From Streptomyces sp. NBC_00457 (GTDB lineage: Bacteria; Actinomycetota; Actinomycetes; Streptomycetales; Streptomycetaceae), in NCBI RefSeq assembly GCF_036014015.1, contig NZ_CP107905.1:5084001-5148000 (forward strand): a stretch of 64,000 nt of DNA, written 5' to 3'. Every line of letters begins with the position of its first letter. Position 1 is the stretch's first letter. The notes under the pieces were generated by a model that worked only from the letters and a program-made list of their open reading frames with translations, was not told the DNA's origin and searched no databases. Positions 1 through 8,794 of the stretch are shown here, in pieces. The position numbers and the translations under genes were made by a program.

Positions 1-167
1 GCTCCGGAGAGTCGGACCCGTTGCTCTCAGTCATGGCTCCATACTGCCCGCTCCCTGTGACAATCCGCTGGCCAGCTCCCCAGCCTGTGGATAACTCCAC
101 CATCGCTCCACCGGAGGTACTGACCCCGCGCCCCCGCCCGCCGCACCCGCCCCGTACCGTTGAGGGC

Positions 168-953
168 GTGTACCGGTTCCTGCTGACCCCCCGCTGGTGG
201 GGAATCAACGTCTTCGTGCTGCTCGCCATCCCCTTCTGCCTTTACATGGGGTCCTGGCAGCTGAGCCGGTTCGAGGAGCGGGTGGACAGCCACAAGGTCG
301 CGGAGAACAAGGCGGCCTCGGACAAGCAGCAGGCGGCCCGGCCGCTGGCCGAGTTGCTGCCCGTCGACAAGGAGACCTCCGGCGAGCAGGCCACCGCGAC
401 CGGGCGGTACGGCAAGCAACTGCTCGTGCCGGACCGGGAGCTGGACGGCAAGCGTGGCTTCTATGTGCTGACGCTGCTGCGCACCGACGACGGCAAGGCC
501 CTGCCCGTCGTGCGGGGCTGGCTGCCGGGCGACGCCGACGCCGCGAAGGCGCCCGCCGCGCCCTCCGGCGAGGTCACCGTCACCGGTGCGCTCCAGGCGT
601 CCGAGACGCCCGGGGACAACGGGGTCAGTGCGCGGGGCGGGCTGCCGGCCGGGCAGACCGCGGCGATCAGTGCGGCCTCGCTGATCAACCTCGTGTCGTA
701 CGACGTGTACGACGCCTGGGTCACTCTCAACTCCGGTGACGCCGGGATGAAGACGGTGCCGGCGACCGCCGCGCAGGACACCGGGCTGGACCTGAAGGCC
801 TTCCAGAACCTCGGCTACACCGGCGAGTGGTTCGTCTTCGCCGGGTTCGTGGTCTTCATGTGGTTCCGGCTGCTGCGCCGCGAGGTGGAGTCCATACGGG
901 ACGCGCAGCTGGGGCTGGTGGACGAAGAAGACCGCGACCCCGTATCCGTGTAG
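168..953 (+). CDS. SURF1-family cytochrome oxidase assembly protein
   Basis: Membrane protein of the SURF1 family, which helps assemble or insert haem into cytochrome c oxidase. A first membrane segment lies at about residues 9-30 (after the RFLLTPRWW motif), followed by MGSWQLSRFEER, the family's N-terminal signature; an extracytoplasmic domain contains VVRGWLPG; a second membrane segment (EWFVFAGFVVFMWFRLL) is near residues 225-245. I chose the GTG at 168 because it is preceded by GAGGG and puts the family signature at the N-terminus; the frame stays open to 21 but that extension is proline-rich and unlike the family. About 261 residues, normal for bacterial SURF1. It converges on the membrane-protein gene ending at 994. 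Confidence 0.88.
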   Translation: MYRFLLTPRWWGINVFVLLAIPFCLYMGSWQLSRFEERVDSHKVAENKAASDKQQAARPLAELLPVDKETSGEQATATGRYGKQLLVPDRELDGKRGFYVLTLLRTDDGKALPVVRGWLPGDADAAKAPAAPSGEVTVTGALQASETPGDNGVSARGGLPAGQTAAISAASLINLVSYDVYDAWVTLNSGDAGMKTVPATAAQDTGLDLKAFQNLGYTGEWFVFAGFVVFMWFRLLRREVESIRDAQLGLVDEEDRDPVSV

Positions 954-993
954 CCCCGGGCCCTCTGAAGCCTGGCCCTGAAGAGTTCAGCGG

Positions 994-2139
994 CTACGAC
1001 GCCGCCAGCAACCCCGTCCAGTACACCTTCCCCGCGCACGCGCCCGACACGGTCGCAGACGCCGTGGGTGCCGCGGGTTCTGCCGTGTAGGACACGACCA
1101 CGCTGCCGTCCGCCGTGCCGTCCTCCGTCATCAGCTGGGTCGACGTGCCGGAGTCGGTGCCGGTGGTCCCCGTGGTCGAACCGCTGGTGTCGGCGGAGTT
1201 CGTCGGGTCGGGCGTCGGTTCGCCCGTGTTGCCGCCGCTGCTGTCGCCGGCGGGCGGGCAGGTTTCCGAGGGCACCCAGGCGAACTTGACCTCGTAGGCC
1301 GCGCCCGGCTTCAGCAGCAGCTCGGGGGCCTCGAGGGACGGGTCGGGCAGGGAGGCCGCCTCGTCCCCGGCGACGTGCCGCAGGGTGGAGATCTTGGTGG
1401 CGTCGGCGGCGCCCTGCGGGGTCGTGCCGACCGTGCCGGGGCTGGTGACCGTGCAGTCGGTGGTGGAGACGTTGGTGACGCGGAAGCTTCCGTAGACCGC
1501 GCCGACGGTGTCGGCGGCGGCGGTGATCGGGATGTCGGCGCCGAGCTGCGCGGCGGTGCACAGGGGGGAGCCCACCGAGGTCGTGGCCGTGGGGTCGGCG
1601 CCCGTGGTGGCGCCGGTGGAGCCGGGCCCGGTGCTGTTGCCCTTCTCGCCCTCCTTCTTGCCGCCGCCCTCGCCCTGTTCCGCGGACTGGCCGCCGGTGC
1701 CGCCGGAGGTGCCCGACCCGGCGTCCGGGCCCTTGTCCTGTCCCGCGCCGCCCTGAGCCTGGGACGCGTGACCGGCGTTGGAGGTGTTGGTGGCGGAGCC
1801 GGTGGCGTTGGAGACGTGCAGGGCGGCGGGGACCGCGGTGCCGATGAACAGGGCGGCCGCGGCCATCCCGACGAGGGCCTGGCGCTTGCGGGCCCGCCGT
1901 GCGGGCACCGCCCGCCGCAGGTGGTCCAGCGTGCCGTCGCGCGGCTCCATCTCCTGGACCGCGTCGTGCAGCATCCTGCGCAGTGCCAGCTCGTCCGAGT
2001 CGAGCCCGGGGAGGCTCTGGTCGTCGGGGCCGTGGTTCACAGTTCCGTTCCCAGCGTGCGATTGCTTCGGGTCGTGCGGGTCGGCCGACTCTGTCGGCTC
2101 GTGCCACTCATAGGGCTCGTGCGGTTTTCCGTCCGTCAT
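994..2139 (-). CDS. Putative membrane anti-sigma-like protein partnered with ECF sigma factor
   Basis: A 381-residue protein with an acidic N-terminal cytoplasmic stretch (about 1-85), one membrane segment (about 90-112, ALVGMAAAALFIGTAVPAAL), a long Gly/Ser/Thr/Gln linker rich in GTGG-type repeats (about 113-185) and an extracellular C-terminal domain of about 190 residues with at least four cysteines, resembling DUF4232 domains. Its start overlaps the sigma gene stop by 4 bp (ATGA), so translation is coupled. That places it where anti-sigma factors usually lie, but I see no HxxxCxxC zinc anti-sigma motif. An anti-sigma or surface-sensing role is an inference from context and topology. Confidence 0.7.
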   Translation of the reverse strand: MTDGKPHEPYEWHEPTESADPHDPKQSHAGNGTVNHGPDDQSLPGLDSDELALRRMLHDAVQEMEPRDGTLDHLRRAVPARRARKRQALVGMAAAALFIGTAVPAALHVSNATGSATNTSNAGHASQAQGGAGQDKGPDAGSGTSGGTGGQSAEQGEGGGKKEGEKGNSTGPGSTGATTGADPTATTSVGSPLCTAAQLGADIPITAAADTVGAVYGSFRVTNVSTTDCTVTSPGTVGTTPQGAADATKISTLRHVAGDEAASLPDPSLEAPELLLKPGAAYEVKFAWVPSETCPPAGDSSGGNTGEPTPDPTNSADTSGSTTGTTGTDSGTSTQLMTEDGTADGSVVVSYTAEPAAPTASATVSGACAGKVYWTGLLAAS

Positions 2140-2801
2140 GCGGGCGCCTCCATGGCGATGCGCAGCGCCGCGATGCCGCGCGAGCCGTAGGCCTTCACGG
2201 AGCCCAGCGATATGCCGAGCGTCGCGGCGACCTGCGCCTCGGTCATGTCGGCGAAGTAGCGCAGGACGAGGACCTCGCGCTGCCGGCGCTGGAGGCCCTT
2301 CATCGCCTTGATCAGCGAGTCCCGCTCCAGCTGGTCGTACGCGCCCTCTTCAGCGCTCGCCATGTCCGGCATCGGCTTCGACAGCAGCTTCAGGCCGAGG
2401 ATGCGGCGGCGCAGGGCGGAGCGCGAGAGGTTGACGACCGTCTGCCGCAGATAGGCGAGGGTCTTCTCCGGGTCGCGGACGCGTTTGCGTGCCGAGTGGA
2501 CGCGGATGAAGGCCTCCTGGACGACGTCCTCGCAGGAGGCGGTGTCGTCGAGGAGGAGCGCCGCGAGGCCCAGCAGGGAGCGGTAGTGGGCGCGGTAGGT
2601 CTCGGTGAGGTGGTCGACGGTGGTACCGGCGGCCACTGTGTCGACTTCGTCGCCGTCACGCGGGCTGGGTATGCGGGCGGGCCGCGCTGCGGGCATGGGC
2701 GCGATCACCGGCATGCCGCCGGGCGTGCCGGGCATGCGGGGTCGGCGGGGACGCAGAACTGTGCCGTGCGTCGCCGCGGTGAAATCGAGTACCTCTGCCA
2801 C
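2136..2801 (-). CDS. SigE-family ECF RNA polymerase sigma factor
   Basis: Extracytoplasmic-function sigma factor of 221 residues. After a Pro/Arg-rich extension of about 60 residues comes region 2 (about 65-130, with LLLDDTASCEDVVQEAFIRV and a Tyr/Leu-rich promoter-melting part) and region 4 (about 160-215, QREVLVLRYFADMTEAQVA then a helix-turn-helix GISLGSVKAYGSRGIAAL). The SVKAYGSRGIAALR ending is typical of the SigE-like subfamily of Streptomyces. The gene overlaps the downstream membrane protein by 4 bp; the pair is probably one regulatory unit. The long N-terminal extension is open and has no internal ribosome site I could prefer, so the start is moderately certain. Confidence 0.88.
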   Translation of the reverse strand: MAEVLDFTAATHGTVLRPRRPRMPGTPGGMPVIAPMPAARPARIPSPRDGDEVDTVAAGTTVDHLTETYRAHYRSLLGLAALLLDDTASCEDVVQEAFIRVHSARKRVRDPEKTLAYLRQTVVNLSRSALRRRILGLKLLSKPMPDMASAEEGAYDQLERDSLIKAMKGLQRRQREVLVLRYFADMTEAQVAATLGISLGSVKAYGSRGIAALRIAMEAPA

Positions 2802-3031
2802 GCCAGTTGGACACGCGTCCCCCCATGAGGGTTGTACGTGCCGGGCGTCACGTTCACGCCCGACGCCGTTCTCTCCTCGGGCAGCCCTACGGAAGGTGCC
2901 TCACAAGCCCTCATGCGTCCCGCTCTTCCCCTATGTCCCATATGAACCGAACGTCCCCACGCTCGGCTCACGGCGTCCCCACGCCGACCACATCGCGTCT
3001 CCACGCCCCAAGGGAGGGCGACCGCAAAGAC

Positions 3032-3069
3032 GCTCCCCGCCCTCCGCACGGTTGCGGAGGGCGGGGAGC
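3032..3069 (-). terminator. Perfect 17-bp stem-loop downstream of asd
   Basis: Two perfectly complementary 17-nt arms (first arm GCTCCCCGCCCTCCGCA) separated by a CGGT loop. It lies about 125 bp beyond the asd stop and upstream of the sigma gene start at 2801, so the natural reading is a strong intrinsic terminator for the ask-asd operon. A U-tract is weak, as is usual in Streptomyces. The rest of 2802-3193 holds the sigma gene promoter region but I recognise no specific box. Confidence 0.8.
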
Positions 3070-3193
3070 AAATCTTCGAACGCCGAAGGGGCCCGGTACA
3101 AGTGGTCCGGACCATCATCCAGCTCACATGTCGTACATAGATTCTACAAACGCTTTCTGCTATGCCGGAGCTTTTTCCTGTGAGCGGAAGAAC

Positions 3194-4246
3194 TCACCGC
3201 AACTCCGCAGCCACCAGCTCGGCGATCTGCGCGGTGTTGAGCGCGGCACCCTTGCGCAGGTTGTCCCCGCACACGAAGAGTTCGAGCGCCGTGGGGTCGT
3301 CCAGCGCCCGGCGCACGCGCCCCACCCAGGTCGGATCGGTGCCGACCACATCGGCGGGCGTGGGGAACTCCCCCGCGGCCGGGTTGTCGAAGAGGACGAC
3401 ACCGGGCGCCGTGGCCAGAAGCTCGCGGACGCCCTCGACGGTGACCTCGCCCTCGAAGCGGGCGTGCACGGTCAGGGCGTGTGTGGTGATCACCGGCACC
3501 CGGACGCATGTCACGGCGACGGGCAGCCGCGGCAGTCCGAGGATCTTGCGGGACTCGTCCCGCACCTTCATCTCCTCCGACGACCAGCCGTCCTCACGCA
3601 GCGACCCGGCCCACGGTACGACGTTCAGCGCGACCGGCTCCGGGAACGGCCCGGTGTCGTCGCCGACGGCCCGCCGTACGTCACCCGGGCTGGTCCCCAG
3701 CTCCGTACCCGCCACCAGCGACATCTGCCGGCGCAGCGTCTCGACGCCGGCCCGCCCGGCCCCGCTGACGGCCTGGTACGACGACACCACCAGCTCGCGC
3801 AGCCCGTACTCGGCATGCAGCGCGCCCAGGGCCACGATCATCGACAGCGTCGTGCAGTTCGGGTTGGCGATGATCCCGCGCGGCCGGACCCGCGCCGCGT
3901 GCGGATTGACCTCGGGCACGACGAGCGGCACATCGGGGTCCATCCGGAAGGCGCCCGAATTGTCCACCACCACGGCGCCCTTGGCGGCGGCGACGGGAGC
4001 CCACTGCGCCGCGACCTCGTCCGGTACGTCGAACATGGCGACGTCGACGCCGTCGAAGGCCTCCTCGGTGAGCGCCACCACCTCGACCTCCTCGCCGCGC
4101 ACGGCCAGCTTGCGGCCGGCCGAGCGCGGCGAGGCGATCAGACGGATCTCGCCCCAGATGTCCGCGTGCTGGGACAGGATCTTGAGCATGACCGTGCCGA
4201 CGGCTCCGGTCGCACCCACGACCGCGAGCGTCGGTCGTACGGTCAT
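3194..4246 (-). CDS. asd: Aspartate-semialdehyde dehydrogenase
   Basis: Reduces aspartyl phosphate to aspartate semialdehyde with NADPH, the branch step towards lysine, threonine, methionine and diaminopimelate. The 350-residue protein starts with the Rossmann motif VVGATGAVG (about residues 8-16) and carries the catalytic cysteine in [10 protein letters not shown] (near residue 130). A second family block, [15 protein letters not shown], follows. The ATG at 4246 overlaps the ask stop by 3 bases, so the two are co-translated; the frame stays open upstream but that is the shadow of ask. Length matches the actinobacterial family. Confidence 0.96.
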   Translation of the reverse strand: MTVRPTLAVVGATGAVGTVMLKILSQHADIWGEIRLIASPRSAGRKLAVRGEEVEVVALTEEAFDGVDVAMFDVPDEVAAQWAPVAAAKGAVVVDNSGAFRMDPDVPLVVPEVNPHAARVRPRGIIANPNCTTLSMIVALGALHAEYGLRELVVSSYQAVSGAGRAGVETLRRQMSLVAGTELGTSPGDVRRAVGDDTGPFPEPVALNVVPWAGSLREDGWSSEEMKVRDESRKILGLPRLPVAVTCVRVPVITTHALTVHARFEGEVTVEGVRELLATAPGVVLFDNPAAGEFPTPADVVGTDPTWVGRVRRALDDPTALELFVCGDNLRKGAALNTAQIAELVAAELR

Positions 4247-4764
4247 CGGCCGGTGCCTCCGTAGACAACGGCCTCGTCGCTGTCGGAGTCGAGCCCGAAG
4301 GCGGTGTGCACGGCGGTCACGGCCTCCTTGACGTCGTCGGCGCGGGTGACCACCGAGATACGGATCTCGGAGGTCGAGATCAGCTCGATGTTCACGCCGG
4401 CGTCGGACAGGGCCGTGAAGAAGTCGGCCGTGACGCCAGGGTTGGTCTTCATGCCCGCGCCGACGAGCGAGATCTTGCCGATCTGGTCGTCGTAGCGCAG
4501 CGATTCGTAGCCGATGCCGTGCTTGTTCTTCTCCAGGGCGTCGATGGCCTTGCGGCCGTCGGTCTTGGGGAGCGTGAACGAGATGTCCGTCAGGCCGGTG
4601 GAGGCCGCGGACACGTTCTGCACGATCATGTCGATGTTGATCTCGGCGTCCGAGATCGTGCGGAAGATCGCGGCGGCCTCGCCCGGCTTGTCCGGCACGC
4701 CGACCACCGTGATCTTGGCCTCGGAGGTGTCGTGCGCGACACCGGAGATGATGGCCTGCTCCAC
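4243..4764 (-). CDS. Internal-start beta subunit of aspartate kinase (predicted)
   Basis: Corynebacterial and several other aspartate kinases are alpha2beta2 enzymes whose beta subunit is translated from an internal start in the same frame. Here a GTG at 4764 begins [16 protein letters not shown], which aligns with the known beta start of Corynebacterium LysC (MEEAVLTGVATDKSEA, from memory), and is preceded by AAGGGGACAACAAG, a plausible ribosome site. The product would be 173 residues containing both ACT domains. The motif and site are visible; actual use of the start is inferred. Confidence 0.6.
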   Translation of the reverse strand: MEQAIISGVAHDTSEAKITVVGVPDKPGEAAAIFRTISDAEINIDMIVQNVSAASTGLTDISFTLPKTDGRKAIDALEKNKHGIGYESLRYDDQIGKISLVGAGMKTNPGVTADFFTALSDAGVNIELISTSEIRISVVTRADDVKEAVTAVHTAFGLDSDSDEAVVYGGTGR

Positions 4765-5520
4765 CTTGTTGTCCCCTTGATTGATCGGCTCGCTGCTGAC
4801 CCACGTGCCCTGCAGTCCGCTGAAGCTGGACCGGACATGGATCGGGATGTTGTAGCGGCGGGCGTACTCCACACAGCGGTGGAGCAGCACCTTCGAGCCG
4901 GACGCGGCCAGCTCCAGCATGTCCTCGAAGGAGATCCAGTCGATCTTCTTCGCCTTCTTCACCACGCGCGGGTCGGCGGTGAACACGCCGTCGACGTCGG
5001 TGTAGATCTCGCACACCTCGGCGTCGAGGGCGGCGGCGAGGGCGACGGCCGTCGTGTCGGACCCACCGCGTCCCAGCGTGGTGATGTCCTTCTTGTCCTG
5101 GGAGACACCCTGGAACCCGGCCACGATGGCGATGTTGCCCTCGTCCAGCGCGGTCCGGATACGGCCCGGCGTGACGTCGATGATCCGGGCTTTGTTGTGG
5201 ACCGAGTCGGTGATGACGCCTGCCTGGCTGCCGGTGAACGACTGGGCCTCGTGCCCCAGGTTTTTGATCGCCATGGCCAGCAGTGCCATGGAGATCCGCT
5301 CTCCGGCGGTCAGCAGCATGTCGAACTCACGCCCGGCAGGCATCGGTGATACCTCTCCGGCGAGATCGATCAGCTCGTCCGTCGTGTCGCCCATCGCGGA
5401 AACGACGACGACCACCTGGTGGCCGTTCTTCTTCGCTTCCACGATCCGCTTGGCGACGCGCTTGATGCCCTCGGCATCGGCTACGGAGGAGCCTCCGTAC
5501 TTCTGCACGACAAGGCCCAC
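4243..5520 (-). CDS. ask: Aspartate kinase
   Basis: Phosphorylates aspartate, the first step of the aspartate amino-acid family. The N-terminal kinase domain carries VQKYGGSSV (residues 4-12) and [15 protein letters not shown] (about 165-180); two C-terminal ACT domains (about 265-420) are the lysine/threonine feedback sites, with [15 protein letters not shown] inside. The GTG at 5520 is chosen because AGGAGCG sits just upstream and the family N-terminus follows directly; the frame extends to 5703 without similarity. 425 residues is normal. It is first in the ask-asd operon. An internal start for a regulatory beta subunit is listed separately. Confidence 0.96.
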   Translation of the reverse strand: MGLVVQKYGGSSVADAEGIKRVAKRIVEAKKNGHQVVVVVSAMGDTTDELIDLAGEVSPMPAGREFDMLLTAGERISMALLAMAIKNLGHEAQSFTGSQAGVITDSVHNKARIIDVTPGRIRTALDEGNIAIVAGFQGVSQDKKDITTLGRGGSDTTAVALAAALDAEVCEIYTDVDGVFTADPRVVKKAKKIDWISFEDMLELAASGSKVLLHRCVEYARRYNIPIHVRSSFSGLQGTWVSSEPINQGDNKVEQAIISGVAHDTSEAKITVVGVPDKPGEAAAIFRTISDAEINIDMIVQNVSAASTGLTDISFTLPKTDGRKAIDALEKNKHGIGYESLRYDDQIGKISLVGAGMKTNPGVTADFFTALSDAGVNIELISTSEIRISVVTRADDVKEAVTAVHTAFGLDSDSDEAVVYGGTGR

Positions 5521-5720
5521 GTGCGCTCCTCGCTCAGTCCGTGTGTGTCGGCTCAGTTTACCGAGCGTCCGAATTTCCCCTCCGGAATACCGCATGGTGA
5601 GATCTCCGGCCGCTCGTTCTCGGACTGCACATGCCCGGCACACGACGAAGGCACGCGGAAAAGTGCCACGGGTCACAAGCGGCCTCGGTGCATCAATTTT
5701 CAAGCACTAAGGTTCCGCCT

Positions 5721-6407
5721 GTGCACGTACTTCTGGTGGAAGACGATGAGCCGGTGGCCGAGTCCCTCCGGCGCGGCCTGATCCGCTACGGCTTCGAAGT
5801 GAAGTGGGTGACCACGGGCGGCGCGGCACTCGCGTACGAGGGGCCGTACGACGTCGTCCTCCTCGACCTCGGTCTGCCCGACACCGACGGCCTCGACGTC
5901 TGCAAGGCGCTCCGCGAGCGCGGCGACGTGCCGATCATCGTGATCAGCGCACGCAGCGACGAGACGGACCGGGTGGTCGGCCTGGAACTGGGCGCCGACG
6001 ACTATGTGTCCAAGCCGTTCGGGGTACGGGAGGTCATCGCGCGGATACGGGCGGTCATGCGGCGCTTCCAGCCCCGTACGGCCGCGGAGTCCGGCCCCGA
6101 CCGCTACGGACCGAGCCTGACGATCGACCGCAAGGCCGCTCGCGTCCGGCTGGACGGCGAGGAGGTGTCCCTCGCCCCCAAGGAGTACGACCTGCTGGCC
6201 TTCCTCACCGAGGAGCCCGGCGCGCTGATGTCGCGCGAGCAGATCATGGAAGCGGTCTGGGACGCGAACTGGTTCGGCCCGACCAAGACACTCGACGTGC
6301 ATGTGGCGGCGCTGCGGCGGAAACTCGCGGGCGCGATCACGATCGAGGCGGTACGAGGCGTCGGCTTCCGGCTGGAGATCGTGGACGGCGGTACCAGCGC
6401 ACCATGA
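5721..6407 (+). CDS. OmpR-family response regulator
   Basis: Two-component response regulator of 228 residues. The receiver domain (1-120) has the acidic pocket EDDE (7-10), the phosphorylated aspartate at about residue 49 (VVLLDLGLPD) and the conserved lysine near residue 100 (SKPFG). The C-terminal winged helix (about 130-225) includes LAPKEYDLLAFL and GVGFRLE. The GTG at 5721 gives the canonical MHVLLVEDDE start. It is divergent from ask and overlaps the kinase gene by 4 bp, so the pair is co-translated. The signal is unknown. Confidence 0.92.
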   Translation: MHVLLVEDDEPVAESLRRGLIRYGFEVKWVTTGGAALAYEGPYDVVLLDLGLPDTDGLDVCKALRERGDVPIIVISARSDETDRVVGLELGADDYVSKPFGVREVIARIRAVMRRFQPRTAAESGPDRYGPSLTIDRKAARVRLDGEEVSLAPKEYDLLAFLTEEPGALMSREQIMEAVWDANWFGPTKTLDVHVAALRRKLAGAITIEAVRGVGFRLEIVDGGTSAP

Positions 6408-7792
6408 TCCGTCAGCTCATCCGCAGTTACGTCGGTCTCACCGCCGTCGCCATCGCCCTGTTCACCGTGCCGGTGGCCTTCACGCTCACGGACCAGCTGC
6501 GGGGCGACACCGCCGATTCCGTCCGGCGTGAGGCCGACACCATGGCCCTGCTGCTCGGCAACGGAGACGCCCCGTCGTGCGCGGCACTGGGCGAGATGGC
6601 GGCGGCGTACGCCGGCCAGACCGACGGCAAGGTCGAGGTGACCGGGAGCTGCGCCGAGACGGGTCTGCCGAAACCGGCCGAGGACGCGGACCTGGCCAAG
6701 GTCCTGAAGACGGGCGAGCCCGCGACCAACTGGGGCTCCTCCTTCATCTGGGGCCCGGAGCTGGTGATCACGGTGCCCGCGCAGGAGAGCGCGGTGCCCG
6801 GTGACGGGCGCAACAGGGGCGAGGTCATCGGCGCCGTACGCATCGTGTACCAGACCGACGCCCTGACCAGCCGGCTGTGGCAGATCTGGGGCTTCCGCGC
6901 GGGCCTCGCGGTCGCGGTCCTCGTCGTGGCCGCCGTGATCGGCGCCGCGGCGGCACGGCGCATCACCCGCCCCCTGCGCCAGCTCAACGACATGGCGCGC
7001 AAGTTCAGCGACGGCGACCTGACGGCGCGGTCGACGGTGACGGGCCCGTCGGAGACACAGACACTGGCGCGCACCCTCAACCAGGCGGGTGAGCGCCTGG
7101 ACACCCTCATCGCCTCGCAGCGCATCTTCGTGGCCGACGCCTCCCACCAACTCCGCACTCCCCTCACGGCCTTGCGCCTGTCCCTGGACAACATCGCGGA
7201 CGGCGTGGACGACGACTTCGTACGGGAGGACGTGGAGCAGGCCACCGCCGAAGTCGTCCGCATGAGCCGCCTGGTGAACGGCCTGCTGGTCCTGGCCCGG
7301 GCGGAGGCGAAGGTGTCGGCGGCCGAACCGCTGCCCCTGTGGGACATCGTCCGGGAACGCCTCTCGGTGTGGAGGCCGGCCGCCGACGAGCGCGGAGTCA
7401 CCATCGCGCTCAGGGGGAGTGCCGACGACCGGCTGCTCGTCCTGTCCAGCCCCGGCCACCTGGACCAGGTCCTGGACAACGTGCTCTCGAACGCCCTGGA
7501 GGTCTCACCGGACGGCGGCACGATCACCGTACGGGTGGAGCAGCGGGGCGACGAAGTGGTGCTGTCCGTGTCGGACGAGGGCCCCGGCATGTCGGACGCG
7601 GAGAAGTCCCGCGCCTTCGACCGCTTCTGGCGGGGCCAGGGCCTCACCGGGCGCGCGGGGTCGGGCCTGGGCCTCGCCGTCGTCAAGCAACTGGTGACGG
7701 ACGACGGCGGCACGGTGACCCTTAAAGACGCGCCCGGGGGCGGGCTGAGTGTCGAGATCAGCCTTCGGGCATCGCAGAAGAGTGGTGGTTGA
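6404..7792 (+). CDS. HAMP-containing sensor histidine kinase
   Basis: Membrane sensor kinase of 462 residues paired with the preceding regulator. Membrane helix at about 8-27, an extracytoplasmic sensor loop of about 130 residues containing two cysteines (PSCAALG and GSCAETG), a second helix near 165-185, a HAMP domain (about 186-238), the dimerisation/phosphoacceptor box DASHQLRTPL (histidine near 248) and a HATPase domain with LDNVLSNALE, DEGPGM and GSGLGLAVV. The paired loop cysteines might form a disulphide. Its 3' end overlaps the convergent NTF2-like gene by 35 bp, so the two mRNAs could form a short antisense overlap. Confidence 0.93.
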   Translation: MIRQLIRSYVGLTAVAIALFTVPVAFTLTDQLRGDTADSVRREADTMALLLGNGDAPSCAALGEMAAAYAGQTDGKVEVTGSCAETGLPKPAEDADLAKVLKTGEPATNWGSSFIWGPELVITVPAQESAVPGDGRNRGEVIGAVRIVYQTDALTSRLWQIWGFRAGLAVAVLVVAAVIGAAAARRITRPLRQLNDMARKFSDGDLTARSTVTGPSETQTLARTLNQAGERLDTLIASQRIFVADASHQLRTPLTALRLSLDNIADGVDDDFVREDVEQATAEVVRMSRLVNGLLVLARAEAKVSAAEPLPLWDIVRERLSVWRPAADERGVTIALRGSADDRLLVLSSPGHLDQVLDNVLSNALEVSPDGGTITVRVEQRGDEVVLSVSDEGPGMSDAEKSRAFDRFWRGQGLTGRAGSGLGLAVVKQLVTDDGGTVTLKDAPGGGLSVEISLRASQKSGG

Positions 7793-8255
7793 CGATCTTC
7801 CACTCTCCGTTGCGCTTCTCGTACTCGTACGTGTAGCGGGCCTCGACGACGCGCTTCTCACCGGTCTCCGGGTCGGTCAGGTCGAACTTGTAAGTCCCCG
7901 TGTCGATGGCCGAGTTGGAGTCGAGGACGTTGACCACGGTCTGGATCTTCGTGCCGACCGGCTTGTTCTCCAGGAAGTGCTCGAAGTAGTCGACGCGGCC
8001 TTCCCGGTCGGTACGGATCTTGTTGGAGACGGTGGGGAGCAGGACGGCGTCCTCGGCGTACAGGTCGGCGACCTTCTGCGCGTCACCGGTCTGCAGCGCG
8101 GCGTTCCACGTGTCGAACAGCGAGGCGACCTGCGCCTTGCTGGGCTTGCCGGCCTGCGCGGGCCCGGCCGTCGCGGCGCCGGCGGCGAAGGTGCCTGCGG
8201 CGACGACAGCGGTGGCGGTGACGACGGCGGCGCGTATACGGGTCTTGCGGGTCAT
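7758..8255 (-). CDS. Secreted NTF2-like (SnoaL/SgcJ-type) protein
   Basis: A 165-residue exported protein. Residues 1-35 form a signal peptide (MTRKTRIRAAVVTATAVVAAG with an AxA cleavage region AGPAQA). The mature part is an NTF2-like alpha+beta barrel, with VASLFDTWNAALQTGDAQKVADLYAEDAVLLPTVS-type sequence split over the first helices and the C-terminal strand GEWKIVNHHSS. Members of this SgcJ/EcaC group are often mis-annotated as oxidoreductases; their ligand is generally unknown. It ends inside the last codons of the convergent kinase gene. Intergenic 8256-8479 upstream holds its promoter but no motif I can name. Confidence 0.82.
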   Translation of the reverse strand: MTRKTRIRAAVVTATAVVAAGTFAAGAATAGPAQAGKPSKAQVASLFDTWNAALQTGDAQKVADLYAEDAVLLPTVSNKIRTDREGRVDYFEHFLENKPVGTKIQTVVNVLDSNSAIDTGTYKFDLTDPETGEKRVVEARYTYEYEKRNGEWKIVNHHSSAMPEG

Positions 8256-8479
8256 CGCAACTCCAGTGCGTGTCAGGGGCCTTGTACCTCCCTCCGCGTT
8301 CGCCGCGGTGGAAGTGACTCCAGACTCGCTTTCCGCCGGTTAGCGCCTATGCAGCCGACGTACAGGGGACAGCCAAGACCCGTGCAACCTACGCAGGGTC
8401 ACTGAACGATCACGCTGCCCGGACCCGGGAGTGCTCTCCCGAAAGGGGGGCAGCGGGCTACACACCCGCACTCAGCTCG

Positions 8480-8770
8480 TCATGGCCGTTCGATGCGGAT
8501 GCGCTTGCGGTTGGCGCTCGCGGCCAAGGCCCGGATGTCCTCCAGGTCGTCCGTGAGGATCAGCGCATCATCGTGCGTGAGATGCCAGCACGACGGAGGC
8601 ATCGATCACGTCTGCCGTACCGTTCTCCTGGCACAGAAGCGCCGCCGCTTTCGCGGTGGTCTCGGTCAGCGGCAGGACAAGGCAGGGGCGCAGCACCTTG
8701 TGCAGGTTCGCAGCCCTGGGGCGGGTGTCCCAGCAGTGGGCCAACACCTCGGCATCAAGACTCACGGTCA
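8480..8770 (-). pseudogene. Broken PIN-domain (VapC-like) toxin gene
   Basis: The reverse strand reads AEVLAHCWDTRP, ANLHKVLRPC, VPLTETTAKAAALL and TADVIDASVVLASHAR, then hits a stop; one frame over it continues DALILTDDLEDIRALAASAN to a stop at 8480. Joined, this is the C-terminal two-thirds of a PIN-domain ribonuclease, with the DVIDASVV and TDDLEDIRAL blocks that carry the acidic residues. So there is a one-base frameshift near 8573, and the N-terminal part with the first catalytic aspartate is missing. The truncation point coincides with the right end of the TnpB element. Family assignment is from these motifs; insertion as the cause is inferred. Confidence 0.7.
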
Positions 8771-8794
8771 ACTACCCGGCGCTAAGGCGCTGGG
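8768..8794 (-). mobile_element. Right-end hairpin of the TnpB element
   Basis: Read on the minus strand, a stem CCC-A-GCGC, loop CTTA, GCGC-C-GGG is followed by TAGTTGAC and then the broken PIN gene. The tnpB stop codon lies inside the hairpin. IS200/IS605-type right ends have this architecture, and in characterised systems the same region is the 3' end of the TnpB guide (omega/reRNA) scaffold. The exact boundary, about 8768, is an estimate. Confidence 0.55.

Noticed and set aside
815..2107. Long reverse open frame with Arg/Pro-rich product
   Set aside because: Shadow of the SURF1 and membrane-protein genes, out of frame with GC-biased codon usage.
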